Positions 1 to 8,040 of a DNA stretch of 64,000 nt are shown one piece after another. A program made the position numbers and the translations under genes. The notes under the pieces were generated by a model. The model had not been told where the DNA came from. It did no database searches and was given only the letters and a program-made list of their open reading frames with translations. The DNA is taken from assembly GCF_039655865.1 (NCBI RefSeq), contig NZ_JBBYXL010000010.1, positions 186,001 through 250,000 of the forward strand, written 5' to 3'. The stretch is from Prosthecobacter sp. SYSU 5D2. Lineage in GTDB: Bacteria; Verrucomicrobiota; Verrucomicrobiia; Verrucomicrobiales; Verrucomicrobiaceae. The stretch's first letter is position 1. Each line of letters begins with the position of its first letter.

Positions 1-1060
1 AGCCGTTGGGAGCCAGCTCAGTGGACCACTTGGCGGACTGCTGGGCGGCACCCCAGGTGCCCAGCAGGGCGATCCCGGCCAGGGTTGCACCGATGAGGAG
101 GTTCTTGCCGATGGTGAGCTGGCTTTCGCGGGTGATGCTGTTGGCGGCCTGGGCACGCTGCAGATAGCGGCGCACGGGCAGCAGGTAACCCCAGACCACA
201 ACGGCAAAACCGACGACGGTAATCACGACCGCCATAAGGGAAGTCACGCCGGCCTCGATGCCCATGGGCGACCAGGACCAGATGATGCCGAGTGCGACGA
301 CGGCACCAATGAGCACGCCTTTAAGATCGGGGGTGCTCCAGAAGGAAGTCTTGCCAGCGGCTTTTTCATCCTCCCATTTGTCAGACTCGGGCACAAAGAT
401 CCGGATGAGGAAGATGATGCCAGCAGGCAGGGCACCGATGATCATGAGGAAGCGCCAGGCCTGGTTTTTCAAAAGATAGCCAGCCATAGATTCAGAGCCG
501 CCCATGGCCAGGATCCATTCGCGCATGGTATCAATGAAGGTGTTCATGCCGAGGCTGAGCGCGGCGACGAGGAGGTAGCCGAAGTTGGCCGCTGCACCGA
601 TGGCCCCGGCCACCAGAGCGCGGTTGCCTTTGGTCCAGAGTTCATTCACCAGGGCCACTCCCAAGGCCCACTCGCCGCCCATGCCGAGGGAGGCGATGAA
701 GCGCAGGATGGCCACGTGCCAGGCCTCGGTGGCGAAGCCGCACAGACCGGTGAAGATGGCATAGGTGAAGATGGAAAGGGACATGGCCTTGACGCGGCCG
801 ATGCGGTCGCCGAGCCAGCCAAAGAAGACGCCGCCAGTGGCTGCGCCAACGAGGAAGGTGGCAATGATGACGCTGAACCAGCGGTCCAGATGGCCGGACA
901 TGGCCTCCGGTGCGACGGTGGAAGCCAGCAGGTCCTGAAGCGCGGGTTTGCCGATCAGCGGAAACAGCCCCATCTCGAATCCGTCAAACATCCAGCCTAA
1001 AAAGGCGGCAATGAGTGCCATGTTGCGACCGGTGGAGGAGGGAGCTTTGGGAGAAGACAT
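1..1060 (-). CDS. MFS transporter (C-terminus cut by window edge)
   Basis: A proton- or solute-driven major facilitator superfamily permease of the inner membrane. Translating the minus strand from the ATG at 1060 gives about 353 residues without a stop, so the gene runs off the left edge. The N-terminus has a first membrane segment (ALIAAFLGWMFDGFEMG) with the Asp expected in metabolite:H+ symporters. The loop between helices 2 and 3 carries the MFS signature GWLGDRIGRVKAM at about residues 84-96. Further hydrophobic segments follow, then a cytoplasmic loop rich in charged residues (ESDKWEDEKAAG). The substrate cannot be read from the sequence; aromatic or organic acid and sugar symporters share these motifs. 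No operon partner is visible, since the CLC gene lies about 130 bases upstream in the same direction. Confidence 0.85.
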   Translation of the reverse strand, partial: MSSPKAPSSTGRNMALIAAFLGWMFDGFEMGLFPLIGKPALQDLLASTVAPEAMSGHLDRWFSVIIATFLVGAATGGVFFGWLGDRIGRVKAMSLSIFTYAIFTGLCGFATEAWHVAILRFIASLGMGGEWALGVALVNELWTKGNRALVAGAIGAAANFGYLLVAALSLGMNTFIDTMREWILAMGGSESMAGYLLKNQAWRFLMIIGALPAGIIFLIRIFVPESDKWEDEKAAGKTSFWSTPDLKGVLIGAVVALGIIWSWSPMGIEAGVTSLMAVVITVVGFAVVVWGYLLPVRRYLQRAQAANSITRESQLTIGKNLLIGATLAGIALLGTWGAAQQSAKWSTELAPNG

Positions 1061-1194
1061 GTGGCGTGGATCGGGAGAATGACTGAAAAACCGCAAAAGC
1101 GGTTAAAAAGAACGCAACCAGAAGGGACATTCTTCAAGGAGATGCAACGGCCTGGGAAGAACAAAATGCGATTTGTTTGTGACGCCGAAGAGGA

Positions 1195-2568
1195 TCAGGG
1201 ATCGCCTTTAGGTTCGGCAGGCTTTTCCTGAGGGGGCGGTTTGGGGGTGCGCAGGTCCCTGAGAGTCGCACCCGGTGGCAGCAATACGCGGCCATATTTG
1301 GAAACGGCCACGCGCTGGGCCAGGTAGATGCCGGTGTGGCCGCTGCACAGGTAGGCGATGAAACAGGCCACGGCGATGTACACGCCGTTGGCTGCGCCGA
1401 AGAGCTCGATGCCCATGATGGTGCAGGCCAGCGGGGTGTTGGTGGCTCCGGCAAAGATGGCGACAAAACCCAGGGCGGCGAAGAGGTCCAACGGAGCGCC
1501 GAGGAGTCCGGCGAGGGCATTGCCCAAAGCACCGCCGATGAAGAAAAGAGGTGTCACCTCCCCGCCTTTAAAACCTGCGCTTAATGTCACCACCGTGAAG
1601 ACCAGCTTCCACCACCAGGCGGTGGGATGCACCTCCTGGGTGGTGAAGAGGGAGGCGATAGTGACATGCTCAGGATCTGGCGAGGTGACGCCAAGGCCGA
1701 GATACTGGGTGGTGCCCAGGGCATAGACGAGGCCGATGACGAGCACTCCACCAATGGCAGGCCGCAATGGTGCATAAGGGCAGATTTTTTTATAGCCTGC
1801 CGAGGCGGCATGAGACAGTTCGGAGAACAGATAACTGGCCATGCCAAAAGCCACCGCCGCCAGGGCCACCTTGGCCAGCATCACTGCCTCCAGGTGGAAG
1901 AAGTGTGTGGGCACCATGCCATCACTCATGTAGCCCACATTGTAAAGCGTGTGGCCCACACCCCAGGCGTGGCAGGTCCAGTCGCCAATCATGGCGGAGG
2001 CCAGGCAGGCAGTGAGGGCATCATAACGCATCTGGCCGATGGCGAGCACCTCCAGGGCAAAGACGGCTCCGGCCAGCGGTGTGCCAAACACCGCGCCAAA
2101 ACCTGCGGCGATGCCGCCCATGAGAAGGATGCGCACGGCGTGTGCCTCCAGCCGGAAAAGCCGCGCCACACTGCTGGCGATGCTTCCGCCCATTTGCACG
2201 GCAGTGCCCTCTCGTCCAGCGGAGCCACCGAAGAGATGGGTGATGACGGTGCTGATGAGGATGAGCGGGGCCATCCGCTTCGGCACGCCGCAGCCCGGCT
2301 GGTGGATCTCCTCCATGATGAGGTTGTTGCCGCCTTCCGCCGGCTTGCCAAACCAGTGATAAGCATACCCCACGACGACGCCGGCGACGGGCAGCAGGAA
2401 AAGCAGCCAGGGATTGGCAAAGCGGGTCTCCGTCGCCCGGTCCAGGCTCCATAAAAAAAGAGCGCAGGCGGAGCCCACCGCCACGGCCATGGGCCCGATG
2501 ACGGCCAGCCACTTCAGTCCTGCCCAGGCCTGCTGGAGGAGCTCTTGGAGGTAGTGGCGGGGTGACAT
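1195..2568 (-). CDS. CLC-family anion transporter, possibly the fluoride type
   Basis: A 457-residue CLC membrane protein moving a halide, probably by exchange with protons. The pore motifs are visible in altered form: GCGVP (about residue 94, versus GSGIP), GREGT (about 119, versus GREGP, with the gating Glu kept) and GGEVTP (versus GKFSP). GREGT and GGEVTP, with no obvious pore tyrosine near the C-terminus, are the variants I associate with fluoride-exporting CLC-F proteins; that is recollection, not a search result. The protein ends in a Pro/Lys-rich tail. The ATG at 2568 lies 28 bases after the stop of the small gene downstream of bklc, so it could be the distal gene of the tubulin operon. 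No fluoride riboswitch was recognised upstream. Confidence 0.85.
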   Translation of the reverse strand: MSPRHYLQELLQQAWAGLKWLAVIGPMAVAVGSACALFLWSLDRATETRFANPWLLFLLPVAGVVVGYAYHWFGKPAEGGNNLIMEEIHQPGCGVPKRMAPLILISTVITHLFGGSAGREGTAVQMGGSIASSVARLFRLEAHAVRILLMGGIAAGFGAVFGTPLAGAVFALEVLAIGQMRYDALTACLASAMIGDWTCHAWGVGHTLYNVGYMSDGMVPTHFFHLEAVMLAKVALAAVAFGMASYLFSELSHAASAGYKKICPYAPLRPAIGGVLVIGLVYALGTTQYLGLGVTSPDPEHVTIASLFTTQEVHPTAWWWKLVFTVVTLSAGFKGGEVTPLFFIGGALGNALAGLLGAPLDLFAALGFVAIFAGATNTPLACTIMGIELFGAANGVYIAVACFIAYLCSGHTGIYLAQRVAVSKYGRVLLPPGATLRDLRTPKPPPQEKPAEPKGDP

Positions 2569-2596
2569 TCCGGGCGGCTGCTTTTCGCCGCCATGC

Positions 2597-2833
2597 CTAC
2601 GCTTCGTTTTCCAGATAGTCCAGCGCCTTGGTCAGGCTGGACTGGGTGAGGAAGTGGTTCAGCCGGGCGGGCAGCTGCGGCTTCAGGCGGGTGTGCTCGG
2701 CGGCCAGGGCTTCAGAGACGCGTTGCAGTTCAGCCAGGTGGGCGGCCGGGTCGCGATCACGAAAGGCGTGGTCGGCGATGGTCTCCAGCCGCTGGCGGAG
2801 GAGAATCTGGAGGGTGGAAAATTTTGGATTCAC
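2597..2833 (-). CDS. small helical protein coupled to bklc
   Basis: A 78-residue protein of unknown function. It starts at a GTG whose bases overlap the TGA stop of bklc (GTGA), an arrangement typical of translational coupling. It is predicted by eye to be almost entirely helical and charged ([36 protein letters not shown]), with no signal peptide or membrane segment, so it should be cytoplasmic. It could be an additional component of the bacterial tubulin system or an unrelated passenger. I do not recognise a family. Its position, phase and coding-like composition make it a plausible real gene, but the evidence is contextual. Confidence 0.6.
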   Translation of the reverse strand: MNPKFSTLQILLRQRLETIADHAFRDRDPAAHLAELQRVSEALAAEHTRLKPQLPARLNHFLTQSSLTKALDYLENEA

Positions 2834-3600
2834 AACGATTTGTCCATGAGCAGAGAGGCGGCGCGCCGCGGCTGCGGGTGGTAGCCATTCATGCCGGCAC
2901 GGATCTTCTTAGCATGTTCCACACAGGTTTCCGCTTTTTGAAAATCTCCAGAGGCTTTGTACACGGCACTGAGGTTGATGTAGGTTTGGGAAAGGTCGGC
3001 TTGGTCGGTGGCATCATTGGCCAGATTCTGCCGGATGCTGAGCGCATGTTCATGCATCTTCTGAGCATTCTCCACATCCAAGTTGGTATAATAAAGCACG
3101 CCGAGGTTGTTATAGACGCTGGCCACACGGGCGCTGTGGCTGCCGTCGGAGAGCAGAAAGAGGTCAAGCGCCTCGTTGTAATACTGCTCAGCCTTGGCGT
3201 AGTCGCGCAACTGCTTGAAGATCATGGCCAGATTGTTCTTGATCGTGGCCACTTTGTCACTGTCGGCGACTCCCCCTCGCACGGCCACATCGAGCGCCTT
3301 TTGATAGTGCTCCGCAGCCTGGTCCATGCGGCCCCAGCGGTCATAAAGATGGGCGATGAGGGACAGGATGCCCGTCAGCAGCTCCGCGTCCGGCTTGCGT
3401 GGCTCCAGGGCGCGTTGCAGCGCCTCACGGTAAAGAGATTCCGCCTTCCGAAAGTCCCCCTCCTTTTGGCGCAGGTCCGCCAGCACGCTGATCTGCTCCA
3501 CAAGCAGGCCGATGCGCGTTGCATCGCGGTAGGCCGCGCGCCGCGCCTCCTCGACGCTGCGGGAGGCGGCGGCAATCAGGCGCTCCAGGTTGGGGTCCAC
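2830..3600 (-). CDS. bklc: Bacterial kinesin light chain-like TPR protein (Bklc/BtubC)
   Basis: A 256-residue protein made almost wholly of TPR repeats, at about residues 31-64, 74-107, 116-149, 158-191 and 203-236. The middle three have the roughly 42-residue spacing and NNLAxIF/NNLGVLY/INLSAVY cores of kinesin-light-chain type TPRs. In Prosthecobacter this gene follows btubB, and its product (also called BtubC) has been reported to bind BtubA/B microtubules. There is no signal peptide, so it acts in the cytoplasm. The start chosen is a GTG at 3600, 32 bases after the btubB stop; the frame stays open a little upstream, so a slightly earlier start is possible. The stop overlaps the start of the next small gene. 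Family identity and operon order agree. Confidence 0.9.
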   Translation of the reverse strand: MDPNLERLIAAASRSVEEARRAAYRDATRIGLLVEQISVLADLRQKEGDFRKAESLYREALQRALEPRKPDAELLTGILSLIAHLYDRWGRMDQAAEHYQKALDVAVRGGVADSDKVATIKNNLAMIFKQLRDYAKAEQYYNEALDLFLLSDGSHSARVASVYNNLGVLYYTNLDVENAQKMHEHALSIRQNLANDATDQADLSQTYINLSAVYKASGDFQKAETCVEHAKKIRAGMNGYHPQPRRAASLLMDKSL

Positions 3601-3632
3601 AAAAGTGAAGTTGGTTAGGCCGCAGTTAGAGG

Positions 3633-4913
3633 TCAGCTCGCGTCGCGGTAGGACTGGGCCAGGTTGGCGATCTGATTGCGGGCCTCGGCCATCATGTCAC
3701 GGGACACGCCTGCATTTTCATACCAGTGCGTGTAGGCATGGTTGTCAAACATGATGTCAAACTGGGAGATGAGCCTCTCAAAGACAGCGGCGATGCCGGT
3801 GTGGTTGACCAGGGCCAGACCGCTGGAGGCAAACCCTTCCGGGGCGGTCTCCGCATAGCCCAGCTTCAGCCCGCCGGAGGCCGGCATGTAACTGGCATAG
3901 TTCAGCGACTTGCGGATGCTGGCCATGTTTTCATCCACATCCTTGGCCTTCACATCCCCGCGAAAGAGTGCGCTGGCGGCCAGGTAAACTCCCTGCTGCC
4001 AGTCAATGGCGGCGGTGAAATTGTCCTGCGAAAAAGTCTCGCGGGCGAGTTCGGGAAAATTCGTCCGCACCTGGCCTTCCTGGCCCAGGTTGCGCATCGG
4101 CGCAAAGCTGGCGGTCAGGAAATGGTTGCCGGGGAAGGGGACCAGATTGGTCACAAACTCGCTCAGGTCCGTGTTCAGCTTCCCGGGAAAACGCAGGGAA
4201 GCCGTCACCGAGCTGACGATGAGCGCGATGATGTTGTTGAGGTCCATGTAATTCGGGCTGCGGTTCAGCTTGGACTTGGCGATGCGGAACAGCGCCTCGT
4301 TATCCAGCAGCACCGCGCCATCCGCATGGTCAAGAATGCGCTGAAGGGTCAGGATGGCATTGTAGGGCTCCACGGCGGAATCCGAGATGAGCGGTGAAGG
4401 CACCACGGAGAAGGTGAAGATGCGCTTCTTCGGGTAGGCCTGCCGCAGACGCTCCAGGATGAGCGAGCCGAGGCCAGAGCCGGAGCCGCCGCCGATGGAG
4501 TGCGTCATCAGAAAACCCTGCAGGCCTTTGGTTTTTTCCACGGCGCTGTCAATGACGTTCATGATCTGGTCAATGACCCGGTCTCCCTCCACATGGTAAC
4601 CGCGCGCCCAGTTGTTGGCCGCGCCCGGGATCTTGCGGACGATGCTGCTTTCATCAAAAAGCTGGGACATGTCTCCGCCCTCAATACGGGCGATGACGCC
4701 CGGCTCCAGGTCCACCAGGACGGCGCGGGGGACGTATTTGCCATCCCGCACCTTGTGGAAGAAAACCTCCATGTTGCTGTTGGCGGCGGCATTGCTGCCT
4801 TCCTTGAGGGTGCCTGCCTCGGTGAGGCCGTGCTCGCGCAGGGCAAGCCTCCAAAAGCTGTCTGCAATCTGGTTGCCGCACTGTCCGACGTGAATGCTCA
4901 GGATCTCTCTCAC
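3633..4913 (-). CDS. btubB: Bacterial tubulin BtubB
   Basis: A 426-residue tubulin that pairs with BtubA to build bacterial microtubules in the cytoplasm. The N-terminus has the tubulin T1 region (HVGQCGNQIA). The nucleotide-binding T4 loop is GGGSGSG at residues 141-147, where eukaryotic tubulins normally have GGGTGSG. The T7 region reads LSEFVTNLVPFPGNHF, close to alpha-tubulin and with a Glu in the position that can activate the partner's GTPase. The length matches known BtubB. The start is a GTG preceded by GGAGGA at good distance. The gap from btubA is 61 bases and bklc follows after 32 bases, so the three are cotranscribed. There is no long acidic tail as in eukaryotic tubulins. It is far closer to eukaryotic tubulin than to FtsZ. 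Confidence 0.97.
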   Translation of the reverse strand: MREILSIHVGQCGNQIADSFWRLALREHGLTEAGTLKEGSNAAANSNMEVFFHKVRDGKYVPRAVLVDLEPGVIARIEGGDMSQLFDESSIVRKIPGAANNWARGYHVEGDRVIDQIMNVIDSAVEKTKGLQGFLMTHSIGGGSGSGLGSLILERLRQAYPKKRIFTFSVVPSPLISDSAVEPYNAILTLQRILDHADGAVLLDNEALFRIAKSKLNRSPNYMDLNNIIALIVSSVTASLRFPGKLNTDLSEFVTNLVPFPGNHFLTASFAPMRNLGQEGQVRTNFPELARETFSQDNFTAAIDWQQGVYLAASALFRGDVKAKDVDENMASIRKSLNYASYMPASGGLKLGYAETAPEGFASSGLALVNHTGIAAVFERLISQFDIMFDNHAYTHWYENAGVSRDMMAEARNQIANLAQSYRDAS

Positions 4914-4974
4914 TGTTTGTCCTCCGGGATGGTTCTTGGAATCATTTAGCTTTTAAGCGGGTGCAGGTGGAAAA

Positions 4975-6387
4975 TCAGCGGCGGCGGTCCACCAGGTCGC
5001 GCAGGCTCATGGAGCTGCGGGGATCCTCCATGCTGCTGGAGCGGGCGACGGTCTCGCCCGCAGTGTCCTGCACCTTCGCCTTGGCACCGCTTTCCTCAGC
5101 CACCTGGTAGCTCTGGATGAGCTCTTGGGCGGAGGCGCGCAGCCCGTTGATCTGCTCCTCGGTCATCCCTTCATTGAGGTACCAGTTGGCGAAGGCCTTG
5201 CGCTGCCAGAGCTTGTCAAAGTTGTGGCAGATGCGGTCCAGCACCCGGGCGATCTCGGTGTTGTTGGCCAGCAGCACCATGCTCTTGCGGTGGGAGGTGC
5301 CGGGCTGCTCCACGTATCCGATTTTAAAAGCGGTGGGAATCCAATACGTGAGCGGCAGCTTCTCCCGCATCGCGGCCAGCGCGGCATCCGCCTGCGGCTT
5401 GTCCTCCATGATGCCGCGATAAAGCACGGCCGTGCTCAGGAAGCGCCCTTCCATCGGCGAGCAGGCGGCAAAGACGGACCCATTGTCAAAGAGGGACTTG
5501 ATCATCTCCTCAATGCCCATTTCCTCGAACTTGCTGCGGTCGGGCGGCGTCAGCGGGGCAAAGGCGCACATGAGGAAATGCAGGGAGGGCTGCGGGACGA
5601 GATTGGTCAGCAGCTCGCGCAGGCTGATCTCCACCGTCAGAAAGCCGCTGAAGCGCATGGAGGCGGTGATGCCCGCCAGGGCCTCCGTGATGAGCAGGTT
5701 CAGGTCATCCACCGTGGGGCTTTCGATGTTCCACTTGCGGTGCGCCAGTTCAAAGAGCGCCTCATTGTCAAAGATCAGGCAGGCATCGGCCGCACGGCGC
5801 AGCGTGTTCATGGCAAAGACCGTATTGTAAGGCTCCGTCACCACCGAGGAAACCTGTGGGGACGGCAGCACGGCGCAGCTCAGCACGGGGAATTCGGGAT
5901 ACTTGTCCTTCAGCGTTTCAATGAGCAGACAGCCCAGGCCGGAGCCGGAGCCGCCGCCGATGGCATGCAGCACGATGATGCCGCCGACGTTGTCACAGCG
6001 GTCGATCTCATAATCCAGCCGGCCCATGACCTCCGGCAGCACCTCACGCCCCGCACCCATGTAACCGACGGCGAAGTTGCCCCCCGCCCCTTCGGTGCGG
6101 GAAATGAGGCTGGCGGGATTAAACAGGGAGCCGCTGGTGGCCTTCACATGTTCGATGACGCTTGGCTCCAGATCCACCATGATGGCGCGCGGCACATAGC
6201 TGCCGGAAGAAGACTCCCCAAGCTTGGAGAAAAACGAACTCCAGTTCCCCAGTGGTGCTGCGCCTGCAGCACACTGTCCGGTGAGCGGATCAATCCCGTG
6301 CTCCTGGCAGACCGTCTTCCAGAACGAAGAAGCGATTTGGTTGCCGGCCTGGCCGATCGAAACGACGATTGTGTTATTGACCTTCAT
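4975..6387 (-). CDS. btubA: Bacterial tubulin BtubA
   Basis: A 470-residue tubulin, the first gene of the btub operon. The T1 region is SIGQAGNQIAS at about residues 10-20 and the T4 loop GGGSGSG at 144-150. The T7-like segment is RELLTNLVPQPSLHF, also with a Glu. The C-terminal 40 residues are Ser/Arg-rich and charged (EDPRSSMSLRDLVDRRR), extending beyond the core fold. BtubA and BtubB form the heterodimer; each is known to carry mixed alpha- and beta-like features and to fold without eukaryotic chaperones. The start is an ATG with no clear Shine-Dalgarno in front, unlike btubB. A perfect 8-bp inverted repeat lies 42-72 bases upstream. The gene was probably acquired from a eukaryote-like tubulin lineage, which is inference from family knowledge. 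Confidence 0.97.
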   Translation of the reverse strand: MKVNNTIVVSIGQAGNQIASSFWKTVCQEHGIDPLTGQCAAGAAPLGNWSSFFSKLGESSSGSYVPRAIMVDLEPSVIEHVKATSGSLFNPASLISRTEGAGGNFAVGYMGAGREVLPEVMGRLDYEIDRCDNVGGIIVLHAIGGGSGSGLGCLLIETLKDKYPEFPVLSCAVLPSPQVSSVVTEPYNTVFAMNTLRRAADACLIFDNEALFELAHRKWNIESPTVDDLNLLITEALAGITASMRFSGFLTVEISLRELLTNLVPQPSLHFLMCAFAPLTPPDRSKFEEMGIEEMIKSLFDNGSVFAACSPMEGRFLSTAVLYRGIMEDKPQADAALAAMREKLPLTYWIPTAFKIGYVEQPGTSHRKSMVLLANNTEIARVLDRICHNFDKLWQRKAFANWYLNEGMTEEQINGLRASAQELIQSYQVAEESGAKAKVQDTAGETVARSSSMEDPRSSMSLRDLVDRRR

Positions 6388-6428
6388 TCAGTTGACGGGT
6401 GACTCTAGTTTCAAGCCTTCATCTCAGC

Positions 6429-6459
6429 TTTGAGAATATTTGCAGCGGTTGTTCTCAAA
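6429..6459. promoter_or_regulatory. Inverted repeat upstream of btubA (candidate operator or leader hairpin)
   Basis: TTTGAGAA and TTCTCAAA form a perfect 8-bp inverted repeat separated by 15 bases, 42 bases upstream of the btubA ATG and 230 bases from kdsA on the other strand. The two arms are two helical turns apart, which would suit a dimeric regulator; it could equally form a hairpin in the btub leader. The rest of the 302-base gap between btubA and kdsA has a weaker CCAAT/ATTGG pair at 6495-6510 and an AT-rich stretch at 6500-6530. No convincing -35/-10 pair was found. Confidence 0.35.
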
Positions 6460-6689
6460 ATTGGCGGCTCATGGGCTTGTTAGCAGGAATGATCCCAATT
6501 TTCAGATTGGTTTGAAAAAAGTGTAAAGTTACAAGCCGATGCGCTTTTTCCTGAGGTGCAGCGGCCGAGGCATGAAGAGCCGCATCGGCATGCAGTATCC
6601 TTGCACTTGCCTGTTGTCAGGACGGAGTCGGCTCGCTATCCTGCAAGTCGCAAGGTGGCACCCCGCCCACCTTCATTTTTTTCGTTCTC

Positions 6690-7520
6690 ATGCTCCCTCT
6701 CCCCGTTGTCAAGGTGGGTTCCGTGCCAGTGGATGGCACGCAGCCTTTGTTCATTCTCGGTCCCTGCGTCATCGAGAGCGAGGCCTTTATCTGGGAGGTG
6801 GCGGAGCGGCTGGGGGCCATTGCCAACAGCCTGCGGCTGAAGTGGGTCTTCAAAGCCTCCTATGACAAGGCCAACCGCAGCGCCATCAGCTCTTATCGCG
6901 GCCTGGGCGTGAAGGACGGCTGCCGGATTCTGGAGCAGATCGGCCAGAAACTGGGCGTGCCGGTGACCACGGATGTGCACTCCCCGGAGGAGGCCAAAAT
7001 CGCCGCAGAGCACGTAGACCTGCTGCAGATCCCGGCTTTTCTATGCCGCCAGACGGACCTCATCCTCACGGCCGGGGAGACCGGCCGGGCCGTTAATGTG
7101 AAGAAGGGCCAGTTCATGGCTCCGTGGGATGTCAAAAACATCGCCGAAAAACTGGCCAGCACCGGCTGCGAAAACTTTCTTTTTACTGAACGCGGAACGA
7201 CCTTTGGTTATCAAAACCTGGTAACGGATATGAGGTCGCTATACTGGATGCGGGAGCTGGGCTATCGGGTCATTTTTGACGCGACCCACTCGGTTCAACG
7301 GCCAGGCGGCCTGGGAACGACCACCGGCGGAGATGGCAAACTGGCCCCCGTGCTGGCACGGGCCGCCGTTGCGGCAGGATGTGACGGTGTGTTTATGGAG
7401 ACGCATCCCAATCCGGCGGAGGCCCTCTCTGACGGCCCTAACCAGGTGCCCATGTCAGACATCGCCCAGGTGGTGGAGAAATTGCGGCGTATTCACAGTC
7501 TTGTGACGGAGGATTCTTAA
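6690..7520 (+). CDS. kdsA: 3-deoxy-8-phosphooctulonate (KDO-8-P) synthase
   Basis: Condenses phosphoenolpyruvate with arabinose 5-phosphate to give KDO 8-phosphate, the first committed step to the KDO of the LPS inner core. The 276-residue cytoplasmic TIM barrel shows the family motifs GPCVIES (residues 24-30), KASYDKANRSA (55-65), VTTDVHS, DATHSVQ and METHPNP. The Cys in GPCVIES replaces the Asn of the E. coli enzyme and marks the metal-dependent class. The ATG at 6690 starts a full-length protein. The lptC-like gene begins one base after its stop, so kdsA heads an LPS synthesis and export operon. Confidence 0.95.
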   Translation: MLPLPVVKVGSVPVDGTQPLFILGPCVIESEAFIWEVAERLGAIANSLRLKWVFKASYDKANRSAISSYRGLGVKDGCRILEQIGQKLGVPVTTDVHSPEEAKIAAEHVDLLQIPAFLCRQTDLILTAGETGRAVNVKKGQFMAPWDVKNIAEKLASTGCENFLFTERGTTFGYQNLVTDMRSLYWMRELGYRVIFDATHSVQRPGGLGTTTGGDGKLAPVLARAAVAAGCDGVFMETHPNPAEALSDGPNQVPMSDIAQVVEKLRRIHSLVTEDS

Positions 7521-7521
7521 C

Positions 7522-8040
7522 ATGCGGCGGGTCAACACGCAGACATTTTACAGAGCCGGTCTTTCCCTGGGCATGCTGGCCCTGGCAGCCGTGGCGCTGG
7601 CCCAGACGGTGGCAGAGCCGGAGGAGGCCAAAGGCATGAACGCCTTTGGCAAAATGATCCCCCTGGGTTTCGTGAACAAGAACGTGGTGGTGCCTTCCTT
7701 TAAAGACGGCAAGCCTTCTTCCCTGCTCACGGCGGATACCCTGACCCGGCTGGATGAGGAGCTCCTTTCCGCTGTCAATGTGGTGGTGGAGGTTTATGCA
7801 GAAGATCCTGCGGCGACGCTGCGCGTGGATTTGAAAAGCGCGGTTTATAACATGCCGGACCAGATCATGCGCAGCGGTGAGCGCAGCCGCGTCAGCCGGG
7901 CCGATTTTGAAATGGAGGGTGACAGCATGGTGTTTGATACGGCCCATTCCATCGGCAGCATGAAAGGCCGTGTGCGAACATTGATCTTTGACATGAACCC
8001 TGCTCCGGGCAAAGCGGAGGGCAACCCAACCAACGAATGA
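7522..8040 (+). CDS. Probable LptC-like LPS export protein
   Basis: A 172-residue exported or membrane-anchored protein with an N-terminal hydrophobic segment (AGLSLGMLALAAVALAQ, about residues 12-28). The body contains alternating stretches such as LRVDLKSAVYNMPDQIMRS and SRADFEMEGDSMVFDTAHSIGSMKGRVRTLIFD, which read like the repeated beta strands of the LptC/LptA bridge. It lies between kdsA and an OstA/LptA-domain gene, with which its stop overlaps (ATGA), and lptB follows. The assignment rests mainly on this context, because the sequence is divergent; it may be an unnamed verrucomicrobial LPS-assembly protein that fills the LptC position. Confidence 0.55.
   Translation: MRRVNTQTFYRAGLSLGMLALAAVALAQTVAEPEEAKGMNAFGKMIPLGFVNKNVVVPSFKDGKPSSLLTADTLTRLDEELLSAVNVVVEVYAEDPAATLRVDLKSAVYNMPDQIMRSGERSRVSRADFEMEGDSMVFDTAHSIGSMKGRVRTLIFDMNPAPGKAEGNPTNE

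Noticed and set aside
5125-6402. Long open frame (425 codons) on the plus strand opposite btubA
   Set aside because: It mirrors the codon pattern of btubA; high GC at third positions opens the antisense frame. No family motif or ribosome site is present.
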